The notes beneath the pieces are model-generated. The model searched no databases. It was given only the letters and a program-made list of their open reading frames with translations, and had not been told where the DNA came from. From Alligator mississippiensis (lineage: Eukaryota > Chordata > Crocodylia > Alligatoridae): a DNA stretch of 64,000 bases. The stretch is taken from positions 35,969,756 to 36,033,755 of the forward strand of contig NC_081832.1 of NCBI RefSeq assembly GCF_030867095.1, given 5' to 3'. How positions within the stretch are numbered: the stretch's first letter is position 1; each line of letters opens with the position of its first letter. This document shows positions 40,691 to 53,088 of the stretch, piece after piece. The translations under genes were made by a program, and so were the position numbers.

Positions 40691-42150
40691 TTTCTCTGTT
40701 TAAAAATGGCCATTTCTCTTATTTTAACCCCCCCCCCCAATTCTCTGATTTAAAAACCCAAAATCCATGATTTTCTGTGATTAAAATGAAACACCACTAT
40801 TTATATCAGTATCAGTTGAACACAATATTTTATTGATATATTTACCATTTTAAAGCAATTAGAAAACCTACCTGTGCCACAATCACTATCATAAAATACA
40901 TTATAAATACCTATCAATGTTGGCATTTGATTTTGGGTTTTTTTATCATGGAAAACCAAAGCTTCCTCTGCCCCCTTCACTCACCAGGATGTGGGTTCCA
41001 GCTGCTGCTGCCCCCCTTCCCTCGCCCCCCACTGCTTTGTAGCACTGAGCAGCCTTGGTATACCGGTGCCCTGCCCATCTTATTGCCCCTTACTCCCCAT
41101 CCACAGCTCCCTCCACCCTTGCTGGTGCCCCTCATTCCCCACCCACAGCCCCCTGGCTCCCCTCACTCCCCACCCACGCCTCCCTCCCATGCCCTGTCAG
41201 AGTGGGCCCCCAGCTGCCAGGGCTAAAGGGCCAGGGACCCAGGTCCACAGCCACCTCCCCCCCCGCCCAAAAGCAGTGCCCAAACTACAGTTGCCATCAG
41301 TTGCTGCAGCAGAGTGGAGCGCAGAGCCCAGCTCCCTTTCCTCCCATGGGTGGTACAGCTGGATTGAAGCCCGTAAAGAGGGGTCAAGGGTGGGCTGCCC
41401 ACTGCGGGCTTGGGCTCCCTGCCCTGTGGCTCTTCCCCTGGGGCCTCCACAGCCTAGCGGGTGGGACCTGGCATGGCAGGGCAGAGTGGGACTGGGTGGG
41501 GAAGCTCATTGCTCTTGCTGGGAGCCCTTCACCGCCTTGACAAGGTGCCCCCTGCCTGCCCAGCAGCAGCAAGGGGCAAAACTCCATGGCTGCCACCCCC
41601 ACTGCTCCACACACTGGGTAGGAGCCGCCTTGCTGAAGCTTCTCCCCCGCCTGCCCAGTGCAGTGCAGCAGTGGCACGAGCAGAAGCAGGAGTCACAACA
41701 GGAGACAAGTGGAACAGCATCCCTGCAGCATCAGCCAGCATACCTGCTGGCTTAGGCCTTCGCAAGCATGCAGCTTCCAGGTGAGGCTGTTCCTGGTGCG
41801 GCTGCAGCTGGCTGAGTTCTGATCTGCTCCCCACATCTCCAATGGTGGCTCCTCCTCCTGCTCCTGCCGCACCGCTCCAGCTGGGTGAGGGGGAAGCTTT
41901 AGCTGGGTGGCTGCTGCTGAAGGCGAGGGTGAGGGGAGCAGAACAGCATCTGGTTGGCTGCAGCTGCACTGTGAACAGCCCTGCCAGAAGCTGCATGCTG
42001 ACTGGGGCCCAGGCTGGTGGGAGCACAGTGCAGGCTGTCCTGGTGGGAGCAGGTGGGGCTTGGCCCCATGTGGAGTACTGCAGGGGCAGCCATGAGCCAG
42101 ATCTAGTCAGTTGGTGGGCCGGAACCAGCCTTCGGTCTGTATTTTCCCAC
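40690..42150 (-). repeat. G-rich minisatellite repeat with AT-rich terminus, copy 2 (inverted)
   Basis: 40690-41045 is the reverse complement of 8110-8500, sharing AAACACCACTAT, CTACCTGTGCC/GGCACTGGTAGG, TTTTATCATGGAAAA and CACTCACCAGGATGTGGGT. 41055-41230 is the reverse complement of the 6985-8150 array. 41461-41580 resembles the palindrome arm at 6640-6775. To the right (41600-42150) it is GC-rich and unplaced. The two copies are about 33 kb apart. Confidence 0.6.
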
Positions 42151-42796
42151 CCCTGCTCTACACTCACGCAGTCTAACCTTCTGTCTTTCTGACTGCAAAG
42201 TCATTAAAGGTATTCAAACTAGCTAGCAGCAAGTCAAGCCAAATCTCCTAAGTCCCAGTACCATCTCATCCTCTCTTTCACTTGCAAGGGAGGACATGCA
42301 GTATCTTTTTGAAAACTGAAATTATTGCAATATATAACATAAATCCAGTCTTAACAATGACTAACAATATGACAGAAGTGAATAAATGAATTTCTGTACT
42401 ATTAACTAGAGATGAAATTGGCACTAATGACTGAGACACCCATTGGGAAATGCTATTCATTTTTGCAAGCTGGAGAGTACATTAACAAACATAATAAAAA
42501 CACGAGACTTAATTAACTATAATTATTAAACATATTCAAATATGTTGTCTGGGGGTTAGGTATTGGTCAAGACTCCCTCAGTTCGGGTGAACTGTGTGCG
42601 TATTATCAAGGTGCTGTCTGTGATGTTGCTGCTGTACGCAGTGTGTCACTAATGACCTGATTGTTACAGAAAGAATGACCACAGTTTAGTTGCTAGTGAC
42701 AAAGTCTCAGCCAGGTTTATTATCTACAAACAAACCTAGACACTAATATCCATGACCCATTGGTACATGGTGCTAGCCAGATTATTTGCAGGCATG
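42151..42796. other. AT-rich non-coding stretch
   Basis: No gene or element recognised in about 650 bp. Confidence 0.45.
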
Positions 42797-42804
42797 GTAT
42801 AGGC

Positions 42805-43231
42805 CAGGGGTGGCCAGAGTTATTTACACTGGGAGCCACATGCGATCCTCCACCAAAGTTCAAGAGCTGGAGAGTGTGGGGAGGAAGGGGGTGGTGCCAA
42901 GCAACCCAGAGTGTGACCACTCCCACCCCCCTGCACCGCCAAGCCAGTCTGGCTTTCCCTGCAGGGAGCGCACCACAACGTAAGCAGGACAGCTAGCTGC
43001 AGCCCCTGCCCTGGGAACCTGGCACCTGAGCTGGCAGTCCCAGAGGGAGAGGAGAGTGGGCTTGGGGCACCACACTCCCCATGGGGAAAGCTGGTGCGGT
43101 GGGAGGTGCCAGGCTGCACTGTCCCCCAGAGCCATCTTGGGAAGAAGTGGGCAGGGCCAACATCCGGAGAGCTGCAAGTACTATGCCAGAGAGCCGCATG
43201 TGGCTTGCGAGCTGCAGTTTGGCCACCTTTG
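42805..43231. mobile_element. hAT MITE, 427 bp, with TSD GTATAGGC
   Basis: Starts CAGGGGTGGCCAGAGTTATT and ends CAGTTTGGCCACCTTTG, inverted ends of about 15 bp. GTATAGGC is at 42797-42804 and 43232-43239. The subterminal GGGAGCCACATGCGATC and GAGAGCCGCATGTGGC also mirror each other. Ends and TSD length are those of hAT. The open frames inside are GC-rich noise. Confidence 0.87.
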
Positions 43232-43239
43232 GTATAGGC

Positions 43240-44131
43240 ATAAAATGCAATTTCCCTAAGCTTGATACAATGCATTAAAGAGTTCCTATGCCACTGGGGT
43301 CCCCTGCAGCTTAGAGGCTGCACAACTCACCAGCAGTTCACTCCCTGGCCACAGGATACAGAGGCAGGCTCCAAGAGAAGAAAAAAAAAAGCCAGGCCCC
43401 TCACCACTTCCCCCCTGGAGGAGTCTGGTTACACAGACCCTGAGCTGCAGGGGGGCCTGGTGCTTCCAGGTGGGGTGCTAGCTGCACAGGTGCAGTACCA
43501 GCTAGATCCAACAGTGCACAGGGCACTGGAAGCCTGGGCGTGCTCAGGGAAGTTACAAAATTTAAGCGTTACATGTCACCAAACTTGTATATTGTTATGC
43601 AATTAAATCATTAAAAAGGGCAATTAAACCACTAAAAGGGGCAATTTCCTCATGTGTACAAGGGCTCTCTTATTCTATGACTATAAAGAAGTCACAAGGT
43701 CAGACTTTTGACAAAATATGTATTTATATTCCTAAGCCTGTGTTTACACATGGACAGCTTTATGTAGCCTTTTCGAGGGTGAGAAGCTTTGATTCTGTTA
43801 AAGTATTTGGTCAAAGGGTAACCAAAAGTCTTGTATTTAAAGAAATACTTTTGTAATAAAAATTTAACCACAAATGTTTTGCGGGTTTAAAAAGCTCTTT
43901 AAAAATCTCATCTCTAGTGCTAAAATATCTTTTGGCGACATCCACATACCAATTCTTACCAGATAATGCAATCTCCCCACAAAATAGGGAAATATATTTA
44001 CCAGGTCATCCTGATCCTTGTTTTGGTGTCCTTTACTAGTCTTATCAATCATTCTCTATCAGTCAGCCTTTCAAGGAATCTATGTCTAATGATCTAATTT
44101 TCCCAGTGCCATAAAACTGCAGTTCTGAATG
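43240..44131. other. Non-coding stretch
   Basis: No element recognised. A 114-codon frame at 43262-43606 has no motif. From 43600 the sequence becomes AT-rich. Confidence 0.45.
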
Positions 44132-44469
44132 GGTGCATCTACATGTGCATTTATGTCACATAACTTTTACTGCACAGTGAATTTAATCATGCAGCAAGTG
44201 GAAATAGGCAGGCATTAAAGCACATTAACGCTGTTTGTTGGTTCCAAGTTAGTCCACACACACAGTTACTGCACAGTAAGTAATTGGGCATAAATCTGAT
44301 ACCTGAATCATGCAGGTATCAAATTTACACTGGAGTCGGCATAAGTTGTCATAGTTACTGTGCAGTATGGGCACGCACGTGTAAACACATGCCCGTACTG
44401 CACAGTAATTTTAGATTACTGCGCAGTAATTTAGGTTACTGTGCAGTAACTGTGCACATAGACACACCC
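44132..44469. mobile_element. MITE-like element with six TTACTG-YR-CAGTAA dyads
   Basis: Outer ends GGGTGCATCTACATGTGCA and (reverse complement of the right) GGGTGTGTCTATGTGCACA are imperfect inverted repeats. Inside, the 14-bp dyad TTACTGYRCAGTAA, exact or near exact, occurs near 44167, 44271, 44355, 44396, 44416 and 44434. No TSD was established. A relative with GGGCGCACCTACATGTGTGC ends lies at 54893-55075. Confidence 0.6.
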
Positions 44470-44929
44470 AGTGAGGCCTACTTTGGTTAGTGCTGTTAAC
44501 AGGGCCTCTATGCATTGATCAACAGTTACAGTAACCCATATTCCAGCAAGGTCACAGGGGGAATCTATGGGTTTTATTTTTTCATAATTAACAAGTCTGT
44601 GGATTAGTGAAGTAAAAACAAACTGGATTCTGCACAGCACTTGTAAATATTTGAACTAATTTTCAAAGTTCATTGCTACTATAAATGCACATGCCTACTG
44701 TAAAACAGTGTACACCCACAGGTAGGTTTAATACACCTATGCTGGACTGCCTTTTAAAAATTAGATCAATTGTGTTGCCAAAGAATTAAAGACGCGTGAA
44801 TGTCAACATCTGACATGTTCTTCATTTTCCTTTCCCAATCCTTGACTTAAGGAAAATTTTTAAATTCAGGACTATGCATGGTAACCAGAAGTAGGGCTCA
44901 GACTGTTTCACGGTTATTGGTTGTAACCA

Positions 44930-45385
44930 TGCTTGGTCTAAGGACATACAAGGGAACTTACAAAACACCTTTTGTAGATGAGCCGACAAAACTTCACTTC
45001 ATAAATCTACTGGATAAAAAAAGTAATGGACTTAATATAGCCATTGGATTTATGGCACATTACAACCTGCATGACATCTCAACACACCAAGTAACCTGCC
45101 TTTAGCTGACCACTAGCATTCCTTCACACTTTTCCCTCCCTTCCCCGCACCTCCATTCCTATCTCTACCCTTTGTCTTCCAAACTTCCACTCATTTGCAT
45201 CTTCACAGACTTCTTGTTAACTTTAGCTTCTTTTCTACCATGGAGAACTCATAACAGCAGCAGAGTCTCCCAGTGCCTGAAGAAGGGTGTTTGTGCCTGA
45301 AAGCTTGCAAAGAACTTTTTTCCAACTATTTAGCTGATCTATGAAAAGATATCACATCTACCCAAAGAACCATGCCAAATTGTTT
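44930..45385 (+). repeat. Unclassified repeat with GAAAGCTTGC tail, copy 3
   Basis: The most complete copy here: GGACTTAATATAGCCATTGG, TACAACCTGC, a CT-rich middle (45115-45200), the tail GTGCCTGAAGAAGGGTGTTT, CCTGAAAGCTTGCAAAGAAC, and GATATCACATCTACCC with AACCATGCC. Confidence 0.55.
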
Positions 45386-45539
45386 CACTATTTTTAATAA
45401 ACAATTTCAGGAACTCTATTTAAGTTAAAGCTGATTGTAGCATTTCTTACAGAAAATAGATGCAAGATATATTAGCATTAGCTCAGAGAAACTGAAATGC
45501 TCACAAATTGAAAAACAAAAAGTTAATAGATAAGAATTT

Positions 45540-47629
45540 CTTTAAAATTTATTAGACTAGTTGTGTTACATTCAATATTTGATGTGTTTCTTGTGGACAA
45601 AGAATTGGCATAAATACAAACAAGCCTTTGTCTTCTTTCCCTAAACAAGAAATATAGTACTAGAGACAACGGAACATAGTTCACATCTTTGTATTTACAG
45701 TTTTTCTTTACTTTACAACTTACCGCAAGTATTATTTACATAAAAATACAGTAAGAACAAAAAGATCTTGTCTTGGCAACATACAGAAATTCATACAAAT
45801 TGTACATGATTTTAAGCACATCATACCAGACAACCTCATTTAAAACTACTTCTGTTAAAACCCATTGTGAAAAATGTATATTTGTTCTTTCAAAGACGTC
45901 AATTCTTAAATTGTGTAATAGTTAAATCACATTTAATTGTTTATCGTCACTGAAAGTCAAATTTAATTGTTATCCTTCTGGGCTAAACATTCAGAACACT
46001 GTATGAGAGAAATGAACAGCCACCTTTTGGGAAACCAGTAATTTAATGTTAAGTTACAAATAACCAACTTCTTTCCCCATCAATAGCTTTCCTGCAGAAG
46101 AAGCTATCTGTGCAGGCATCTAATTGTTAACACACACATTTTTCCACTTACAATTTGTTGTAAATTTGCAATACCCCTTTAAGTAATTTTAATTTAGTAC
46201 CATACTGAAATTGCTACAACTGCAATACAGAAATGCAAACAAGATGACAGTATGTTACTCTCAAATTTTCCTGACACACTATACCATTTAAAGGGATACT
46301 ATCAGTTAAAAAAATTATGAACCGTAATTAAAAAATTTCTACTATGTAAAAAAGTTTACATTTAAATATTCTTAAGTAATAGTTACAACCTAAATAATGT
46401 AGCAAGGTGCCATGCCTAACACTAGGCTAAAGATAAGCTACATATACATGAACCAGTAATAAAAATGGTCTTTTAAATGTTAAGTTTGAATAAGTGTCAT
46501 GAGAAGCAAATTGCAAGGCAATCTGGATTTTTAATCTGAGAGTGGTCCTTTAGGGGATGAGCAAGGTAAATTGCTCTTATTTCACCTGGTAGTTCAGAGA
46601 AAATGCTTGAGGTTACATTACACTGACTGCAACAGAGCCAAAATATGTCTCTAAATTAGCAATCATTTCAGTGTTTACATTTTATGAACGGTTAATATTT
46701 TATTGGAAGAAGTCAACAAACTTATCTGAACAGCTGAGGGAATAAACAGCATTTCCTGTGATTTTCTCTGATGCACGTAGCTGCAAAGAAGGGATATCAC
46801 TGTATGCAACATTCACCTAAATATATAGAACATTCTTTGAGTTTGTGTAAATGAGAATAGTTTTGAACTAGACAGTGTGGCTTCATAAAATTAATTCTTT
46901 TCACATCTCAGACCATTAATGTCCACAGTAGGTTTTTTGCGTGGGTTACACTTTGTTACACTTGTGTGTAACATGTTAAACAACTGATTCTAAAATCAAA
47001 ATAAGGCCATGTCAGAAAATTATAAAGTCTGTTTCAAAGGCTCTGTGATAAACACATTAGTGACACAGGTAACAGCTTTCTTCTTCCAAGACCTTTGACA
47101 CAAGCTGTGATACCTTCTAAATTGATTACTTGACACAGGTGCCTTGCTCTATACTAAAAAACTCATGCTTCAATAGAAAATATCAGTATAGAAGTCCTGA
47201 ACTAAACAACAAAATATTTTTTGCTGAAGAACAGCTCTTTAATATTTAATCTTTTTGTAATACTATTTGAAAGCAAGTAATACGACTATCTTGGCTTCCA
47301 TTGTAGAAAATACTCCTGGTTTTTCTCAATACAGATGTGCTGATGTTACATAACACTTTTCTTCATGTCCCAATAACTGAAAGATGATGTCTTTTGAAGT
47401 TCATTAGTATGCAAGCTAATGGTTCTTCTTATATTTACATTTTTCAAAAATGTATTTATAGTTCCAGTGTTTTGTTTTTTAAAACTTATTGTTCATGTGC
47501 AGACGTTTGATTGCTCTGTATGTTTACTTTTATTATGCATGCATTCGTCATGACATTAAAATCAGCGGACTAAATGTGGTTGGTCACGTTGATTGGATCA
47601 AATAGGTACATCAAGCTGTAAAGGCTCCC
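45540..47629 (-). other. Candidate long 3' UTR of a minus-strand gene
   Basis: Two kilobases free of recognisable transposons in a window that otherwise has one every few hundred bases. On the minus strand it is T/A-rich with scattered ATTTA words and ends near an AATAAA (45548-45553). It directly follows the stop of the candidate exon at 47630-47846. The lack of repeats is what a constrained UTR would show, but no homology is known to me. Confidence 0.35.
45548..45553 (-). promoter_or_regulatory. AATAAA polyadenylation signal (candidate)
   Basis: TTTATT on the plus strand is AATAAA on the minus strand, at the low-coordinate end of the repeat-free block. Such hexamers are common in AT-rich DNA, so the call rests on context only. 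Confidence 0.3.
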
Positions 47630-47846
47630 CTACACAGCTCTGCGAATGCACCTCAACTCTGACTCGCAGCACTCCCTGGTATTATAATCCTGAGCATCAT
47701 ATAAATATGGGTGAGCAAGCATGCCAAATTTTGCAGCAGTTTTTTTGCGTGGGTCTCTTTTTGGTATGAACCCAGAGCTTAGGATGTACGAGATGAGTAT
47801 GTTAGTATACTGTGAGCGCTGCGCACCACCACCTAACTCCCCTTTT
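47630..47846 (-). CDS. Candidate terminal coding exon, protein not recognised
   Basis: An open frame of about 70 codons ending at TAG 47632-47630. An AG acceptor at 47847-47848 (TTTCAAAG on the minus strand) would open it, one base before a full codon. An alternative AG lies five bases further in. It reads RSQYTNILISYILSSGF, IPKRDPRKKTAAKFGML, AHPYLYDAQDYNTRECC and ESELRCIRRAV. The composition is protein-like. DPRKKTA...AHPYL superficially recalls kinase subdomain XI, but the spacing and the rest do not fit. A second frame across the same stop (VRVEVHSQSCVGEPLQLDVPI) is also open, so the frame itself is not certain. Confidence 0.33.
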
Positions 47847-48710
47847 CTTTGAAATATTATGAAAATTTTTCATGTGGATTTTTAGAGCACATATTTTTGT
47901 TTATTCTTTGTAAAAAAAGTGTGCAAGTTATATGGCGTAGGTATTTTTTCTTTGTTGTGATGCATAATAAAAGTTTCTGAAATTCTATTATGTAATAAAC
48001 TGGAGAGGTATCCAAACCCCTACTTACACTAATACTTTCATATAACCTATTTATAGGTTGTCTTCAGATAAACGTCAATTATACTGAAGGATCAAATAAT
48101 AATTATTATAACATAGATTGAAATTGTTTTGGGAGATCCTGAAAGATTTTCAGTACAGTACTGCAGTGGATTGTGAAATGTAGCATGTCAATAACTGACT
48201 TCTTGTGTCCCTCTGATGAGCCCATCAGTATCTGAACATAAGTCAAGATAATGATATAAAAAGGAAACTTTTTCTGTCTTTTGCATTTGTTAGTTATTTC
48301 CATGTCCAAATTTAAAATTAGGTTCCCAGAAAGGTGACTAAAGTAGAGGAGCTCAAACAGACTGGAAGATAGTTACTTTATGATAAATGGCTGTCACTGT
48401 TCATAGGATCCAGAACCTAATTACAAACTCCAGGCTATTTTGCCTCTTGGCAAAGAAATAAATGTATATTTGTATGGGTTTTTTTAGATGTTTTCTTCAA
48501 AACTAATGATCTGGTCAATGAGAAGACAGAGTTTAAAGCTTAAGAATGCTTACACTGCTGTAAAAGGCAACAGGCCACTTCCAATTAATCACTAGAAAAG
48601 AAGATCATTGCAATCAGAAGCTACTGCTGAATACAAACAAGCCAAAAGAACACCATCTTCAAAATAGTTCATGTTGAATTAGGATGTAGCTGCTTATTAA
48701 TCATTATAAA
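47847..48710. other. Repeat-poor non-coding stretch (possible intron)
   Basis: No mobile element seen. If the two candidate exons belong to one gene, this is part of the intron between them. Confidence 0.35.
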
Positions 48711-49050
48711 TAGGATGTCAAAGCTGTGATCATTTAGAGTGCCTATACATAAGCAGTGAGGCTGCTCCAACATGCTGGAATTCCAGCACATTGGAGTAGA
48801 CTCAATTAATCTGCAACTGTCACGCTCCAGCTGCCTCTTCATCTTGTGTATCAGCATCTCCGCACTTAGAAAAGGTGGTGGGGGCACTTGAACTAAAGTG
48901 TGTTGAATAAGCTTTAGTTCAAGCACCTCCACTGCCATTTTTAAGCGTGGGGACACTGATACAGGAGACATGGTGGCATTTTAATTGGAGCAGCTTTTGG
49001 AGCCACTCTAATTAAAATGCTGCTCCCCAACTCTCCAGAGCACATGTAAA
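48711..49050. repeat. Palindromic MITE-like repeat with a 12-bp perfect hairpin
   Basis: Inside lies CTTGAACTAAAG (48887-48898), 13 bases, CTTTAGTTCAAG (48912-48923), an exact dyad. Further out, GAGGCTGCTCC and CAGCATTTTAATTAGAGTGGC-type segments mirror each other loosely (TTTTAATTGGAGCAGC against GCCACTCTAATTAAAATGCTGC at about 48976-49021). End sequences resemble the CTACATGTGC MITE group. TSD not defined. Confidence 0.5.
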
Positions 49051-49097
49051 AGTGGCCTCAAGTATGAAAAAAGATAATACAGAAAAGGTGAGTGTTC

Positions 49098-49345
49098 TTT
49101 AGGGTAGTCATTGTTAACCTATGACCCATGGGCCAGATCCAACCATTGAGCCACTTTATCCAGCCCACAGAGCTGAAGGCCTTCTGTGGTGGGGTGCTTT
49201 GCCAATGGGCTGAGTGGGTGGCAGGGAGAAGTGCTGGTGGCAGCAGGAGCATTGCAGGGGAGAGTGGAGACTGTGGCACAAGTCAGGTTGAAAAGAGCCC
49301 ATGCTCAGAGCCAAGCTCTGTTAAAGTGGCCCCCCATTCAAAAAT
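49098..49345. mobile_element. hAT-like MITE remnant
   Basis: The left part TTGTTAACCTATGACCCATG then GGCCAGATCCAACC, and the right part AAGTGGCCCCCCATTC, follow the pattern of vertebrate hAT MITEs that begin CAGTGGTTCTCAACC. Terminal bases have decayed and no TSD is visible. Confidence 0.4.
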
Positions 49346-50757
49346 GTTGCTCTAAGGGGTTTAATATGGAGGAGCACTTAACACCCATACAATATTAAAC
49401 ATGAAAACATTATCTGTTAGGCAAGCCCCAAAATTCCTGTTCCCAATCTGCGAAAGGAAAGCTATTGTTCTGAACATAAAATATAGTCCCATCCCCACCA
49501 TGCATGCTACTCTGAACAGTCTCTTATAGAGAAAGATATTTCAATTTAAACTTAAGCAGGCAGGTTAGCCAGTTTTAAAAGGTTCATTGATCACCTACAA
49601 AAAAAAAAAATATCAAACCGTATTTAAATAAAGAATATTTTGCAACAGACCTGAATATCTAAGCTTTGTGTATAAATGACCTCAAGAAAACTCAGCTATT
49701 TATTTAAAAATTATTAAAAATCAAGTTACCTCAGGCATTGTTTATGCCTGGGAAAAAAATAAAACCTGCATACAGCTGAATAATTTCCAACACCAAAAGT
49801 AATTCTGAAATTTATTGAAAGACAATTATGGTATCATAACTTCAACTTTGAATTCATGACCTGCTGTTTTTAAACTACTTTCCCTGACTTCCTTCTATTA
49901 CATGAAGTAAATGGTTATGGGCAGATCATTTTTGGAGGAATTTTTAAACTTTCTACTTAAATCCTGGTGGGAGTTGCATGTTCTGGAGACTGGCTCCTGA
50001 CTTCATAGGAAGCTGGAAGGGGAGATTCTGTTAGTTTGTCTTTAAAGTATAGTTATATTCAGGTGTCTTTCATTCCAGTCTTAGGCTAGATATGTTTATT
50101 TTCTGCTATCACATGCAGAAACAGAAGTTTGTATTTGGATTATGGGCTTTTTGTGAGATGAGACATCAATTGTTTCTGCCTCTTATTAGGCTAGATTAGA
50201 TAATAGGGGTAAGAGGTGATGTTTCCACTATTCATGAAAACTGGAAAGGAGCAAGTGGTTGAGGCTAGGTAGGGTAATTTAATACCCAGCTACCACATTT
50301 TAGATTGCACTGGTTTGAATGAAACTGGTCTCAGTATTAGCTCTTGAACCAAATCTCCAGAAGCAGAGAGTGAGGTATGAGTTTTTAGCCGTTTGTTTCT
50401 GTGCCTATGTATAATGTCTTTTTTTCCTCTCTGAACGTGAAAAGCTGTCAGAGCTACACATTTGCTGTATTTTTTTTCTTGCTCAAAAACTGGGGAAAAG
50501 TCTTAAATAGTGAAAGCAATATAATTTTGGTCTCTTCAGCTGAGGATGTGGTGTTGTGAACACATATGGATTCACTAAGAAAATCTGAAGGGTAAGGGCC
50601 TGTTTCTCATTCTTCTCACATGGTATCCGCTGACTCCATGATAGCATGTGGTTTCCTCTATTCCGAATGGCATAGGGGAGGGGTTTTTTTTGCATTTAGC
50701 TTTTTCATCTATCCATTTTTGTTACTGTAGCCACCAAGTTCTGATAAGAATATTGAT
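49346..50757. other. Repeat-poor non-coding stretch (possible intron or UTR)
   Basis: No mobile element or coding motif seen in 1.4 kb. If the TAG at 50758 is a true stop, this would be 3' UTR, with an AATAAA on the minus strand near 49808. Confidence 0.35.
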
Positions 50758-51599
<842 letters not shown>

Positions 51600-51815
51600 C
51601 TTAGTCAGGCGGGGCACGTGCCCCCCCAGCAACCAGTCAGTGACTGGGGGAAGAGGGGGGTCCCCTCATGGCTGATCCCACTGACTGGCGCTCCCACCTG
51701 CTCCCCTTGCTCATCACCTAAGCAGTGAGCGTGGCTGGTCAAGGGGTGCACCAGCACTCTTAGGGGGTGCATGTGCACCCCATGCATCCCCTATGCGTCA
51801 CCACTGAGGTCTTAA
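51600..51815 (+). repeat. GC-rich repeat with GGGGTGCA-TG-TGCACCCC palindrome
   Basis: The palindrome at 51764-51781 is exact (8-bp arms, TG spacer) and is followed by ATGCATCCCCTATGCGTCACCA. The end of 26961-27335 carries the related GGGGGTGCGCACGTATACCC, so the two are probably one family. Confidence 0.55.
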
Positions 51816-52073
51816 GGTTTATCTTAAACAAGTTTCAGCAATTTTGAAAGCGGTTTATGTGCACCAAACATAATGCCTTGCTGGACTTGGTTCTTGCCAG
51901 AGGCAATGACCTGGTAGGGATCTGCGGGTGCTCAAATACCTAGGCATTAGTGACCATCGTCTGCTGCAGGGTGGTGAAAGCAAAGAGAAAGGCAAAAGTC
52001 CTTGATTTCAGGAGGGCTGACTTCAATGAGCTCAGGAGATTAGTAAGAGAGACATTGGGGACTCAGAGCTTCA

Positions 52074-52733
52074 ATGAGATGGGAATCCAGGACGGATGGT
52101 TGTTCCTTAAGGAGACGATCCTCCGAGCTCAGAGGGAGTCAGTCCCAATGCGAACCAAAGGGGGCAAGAGTGCTAAAAAGTGTCCTTGGCTCAGTAAAAG
52201 GTATCCAGGAGGGCCTGAGGGCAAAAAAGGTGGCATACAATCAGTGGAAGCAAGGGGCAATCACCAAAGAGGATTACATCTCCGTCGCTCATGATTGCAG
52301 AGAGGCAGTTAGGAAAGCCAAGGCAGAGAGGGAACTTGGGCTGCCGACCAGAATTAAGGATAACAAAAGGTCCTTTTTCAAATACATAGGGAGTAAGAAG
52401 GCGGCACCAGGTCACGTGGGGCTCCTACAGGACAGGCTTGGCAATCGGGTGATTGCAGCAAAGGAAAAAGCTGAACTCTTCAACGACTTCTTTGCCTCCA
52501 TATTTCTGAGCAGGGACCGAGGCAACTCCCCCACTAGGATTACGGACAGGCTCAGGGGACATAATGCCAGGCCTAGGGTCAGGGACAATCTAGTTAGGGA
52601 ACTCTTGGAGGGGTTAGACATGTATAAATCAGCAGGTCCGGATGCTCTTCATTCGAGGGTACTGAGGGAATTGGTGGAGGTCATAGCAGGGCCCCTGGCA
52701 CAGCTGTATGAGTGCTCGTGGTGCTCTGGCTAG
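52074..52733 (+). pseudogene. CR1 ORF2 linker and RT entry (copy 7)
   Basis: A 219-codon open frame ending at the TAG at 52731. It reads KAERELGLPTRIKDNKRSFF, AELFNDFFASIFLSRD, KSAGPDALHSRVLRELVEV and ECSWCSG. The linker before about 52200 is out of register. Confidence 0.8.
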
Positions 52734-53088
52734 GTCCCAGAGGACTGGAAAAGGGACAATGTTGTCCCTATTTACAAGAATGGGAGAAAGAAGGACCTGG
52801 GTAACTACAGGCCAGTTAGTCTCATCTTGGTCCTTGGGAAGACCTTTGAGAAAATTATGAAGGAACACATCTGCGGGGGCCTAGCATGGTAGGTAATGCT
52901 CAGGGGCAACCAACACAGGTTCACTGTGGGCAGATCCTGCCTGACTAACCTTGTTTCCTTTTATGACCAGGTCACAAAGTCCTTGGATGTGGGCATTGAG
53001 GTGGATGTTGTCCACCTGGACTTCAAGAAGGCCTTTGACACTGTTTCTCATTCCATTCTCTTAAAAAAAAAACTAGGCAACTGAGGCA

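Noticed and set aside
43262-43606. 114-codon open frame next to the hAT MITE
   Set aside because: No motif, no splice or promoter context, and composition follows local GC-rich sequence.
44878-45105. 75-codon open frame
   Set aside because: Lies in a dispersed repeat with a GAAAGCTTGC tail that recurs at 35470 and 39366.
47700-47790. Resemblance of DPRKKTA...AHPYL to protein kinase subdomain XI (Nemo-like kinase type)
   Set aside because: Spacing is off by one residue and neighbouring residues do not match. A kinase of that family would be nearly identical across vertebrates.
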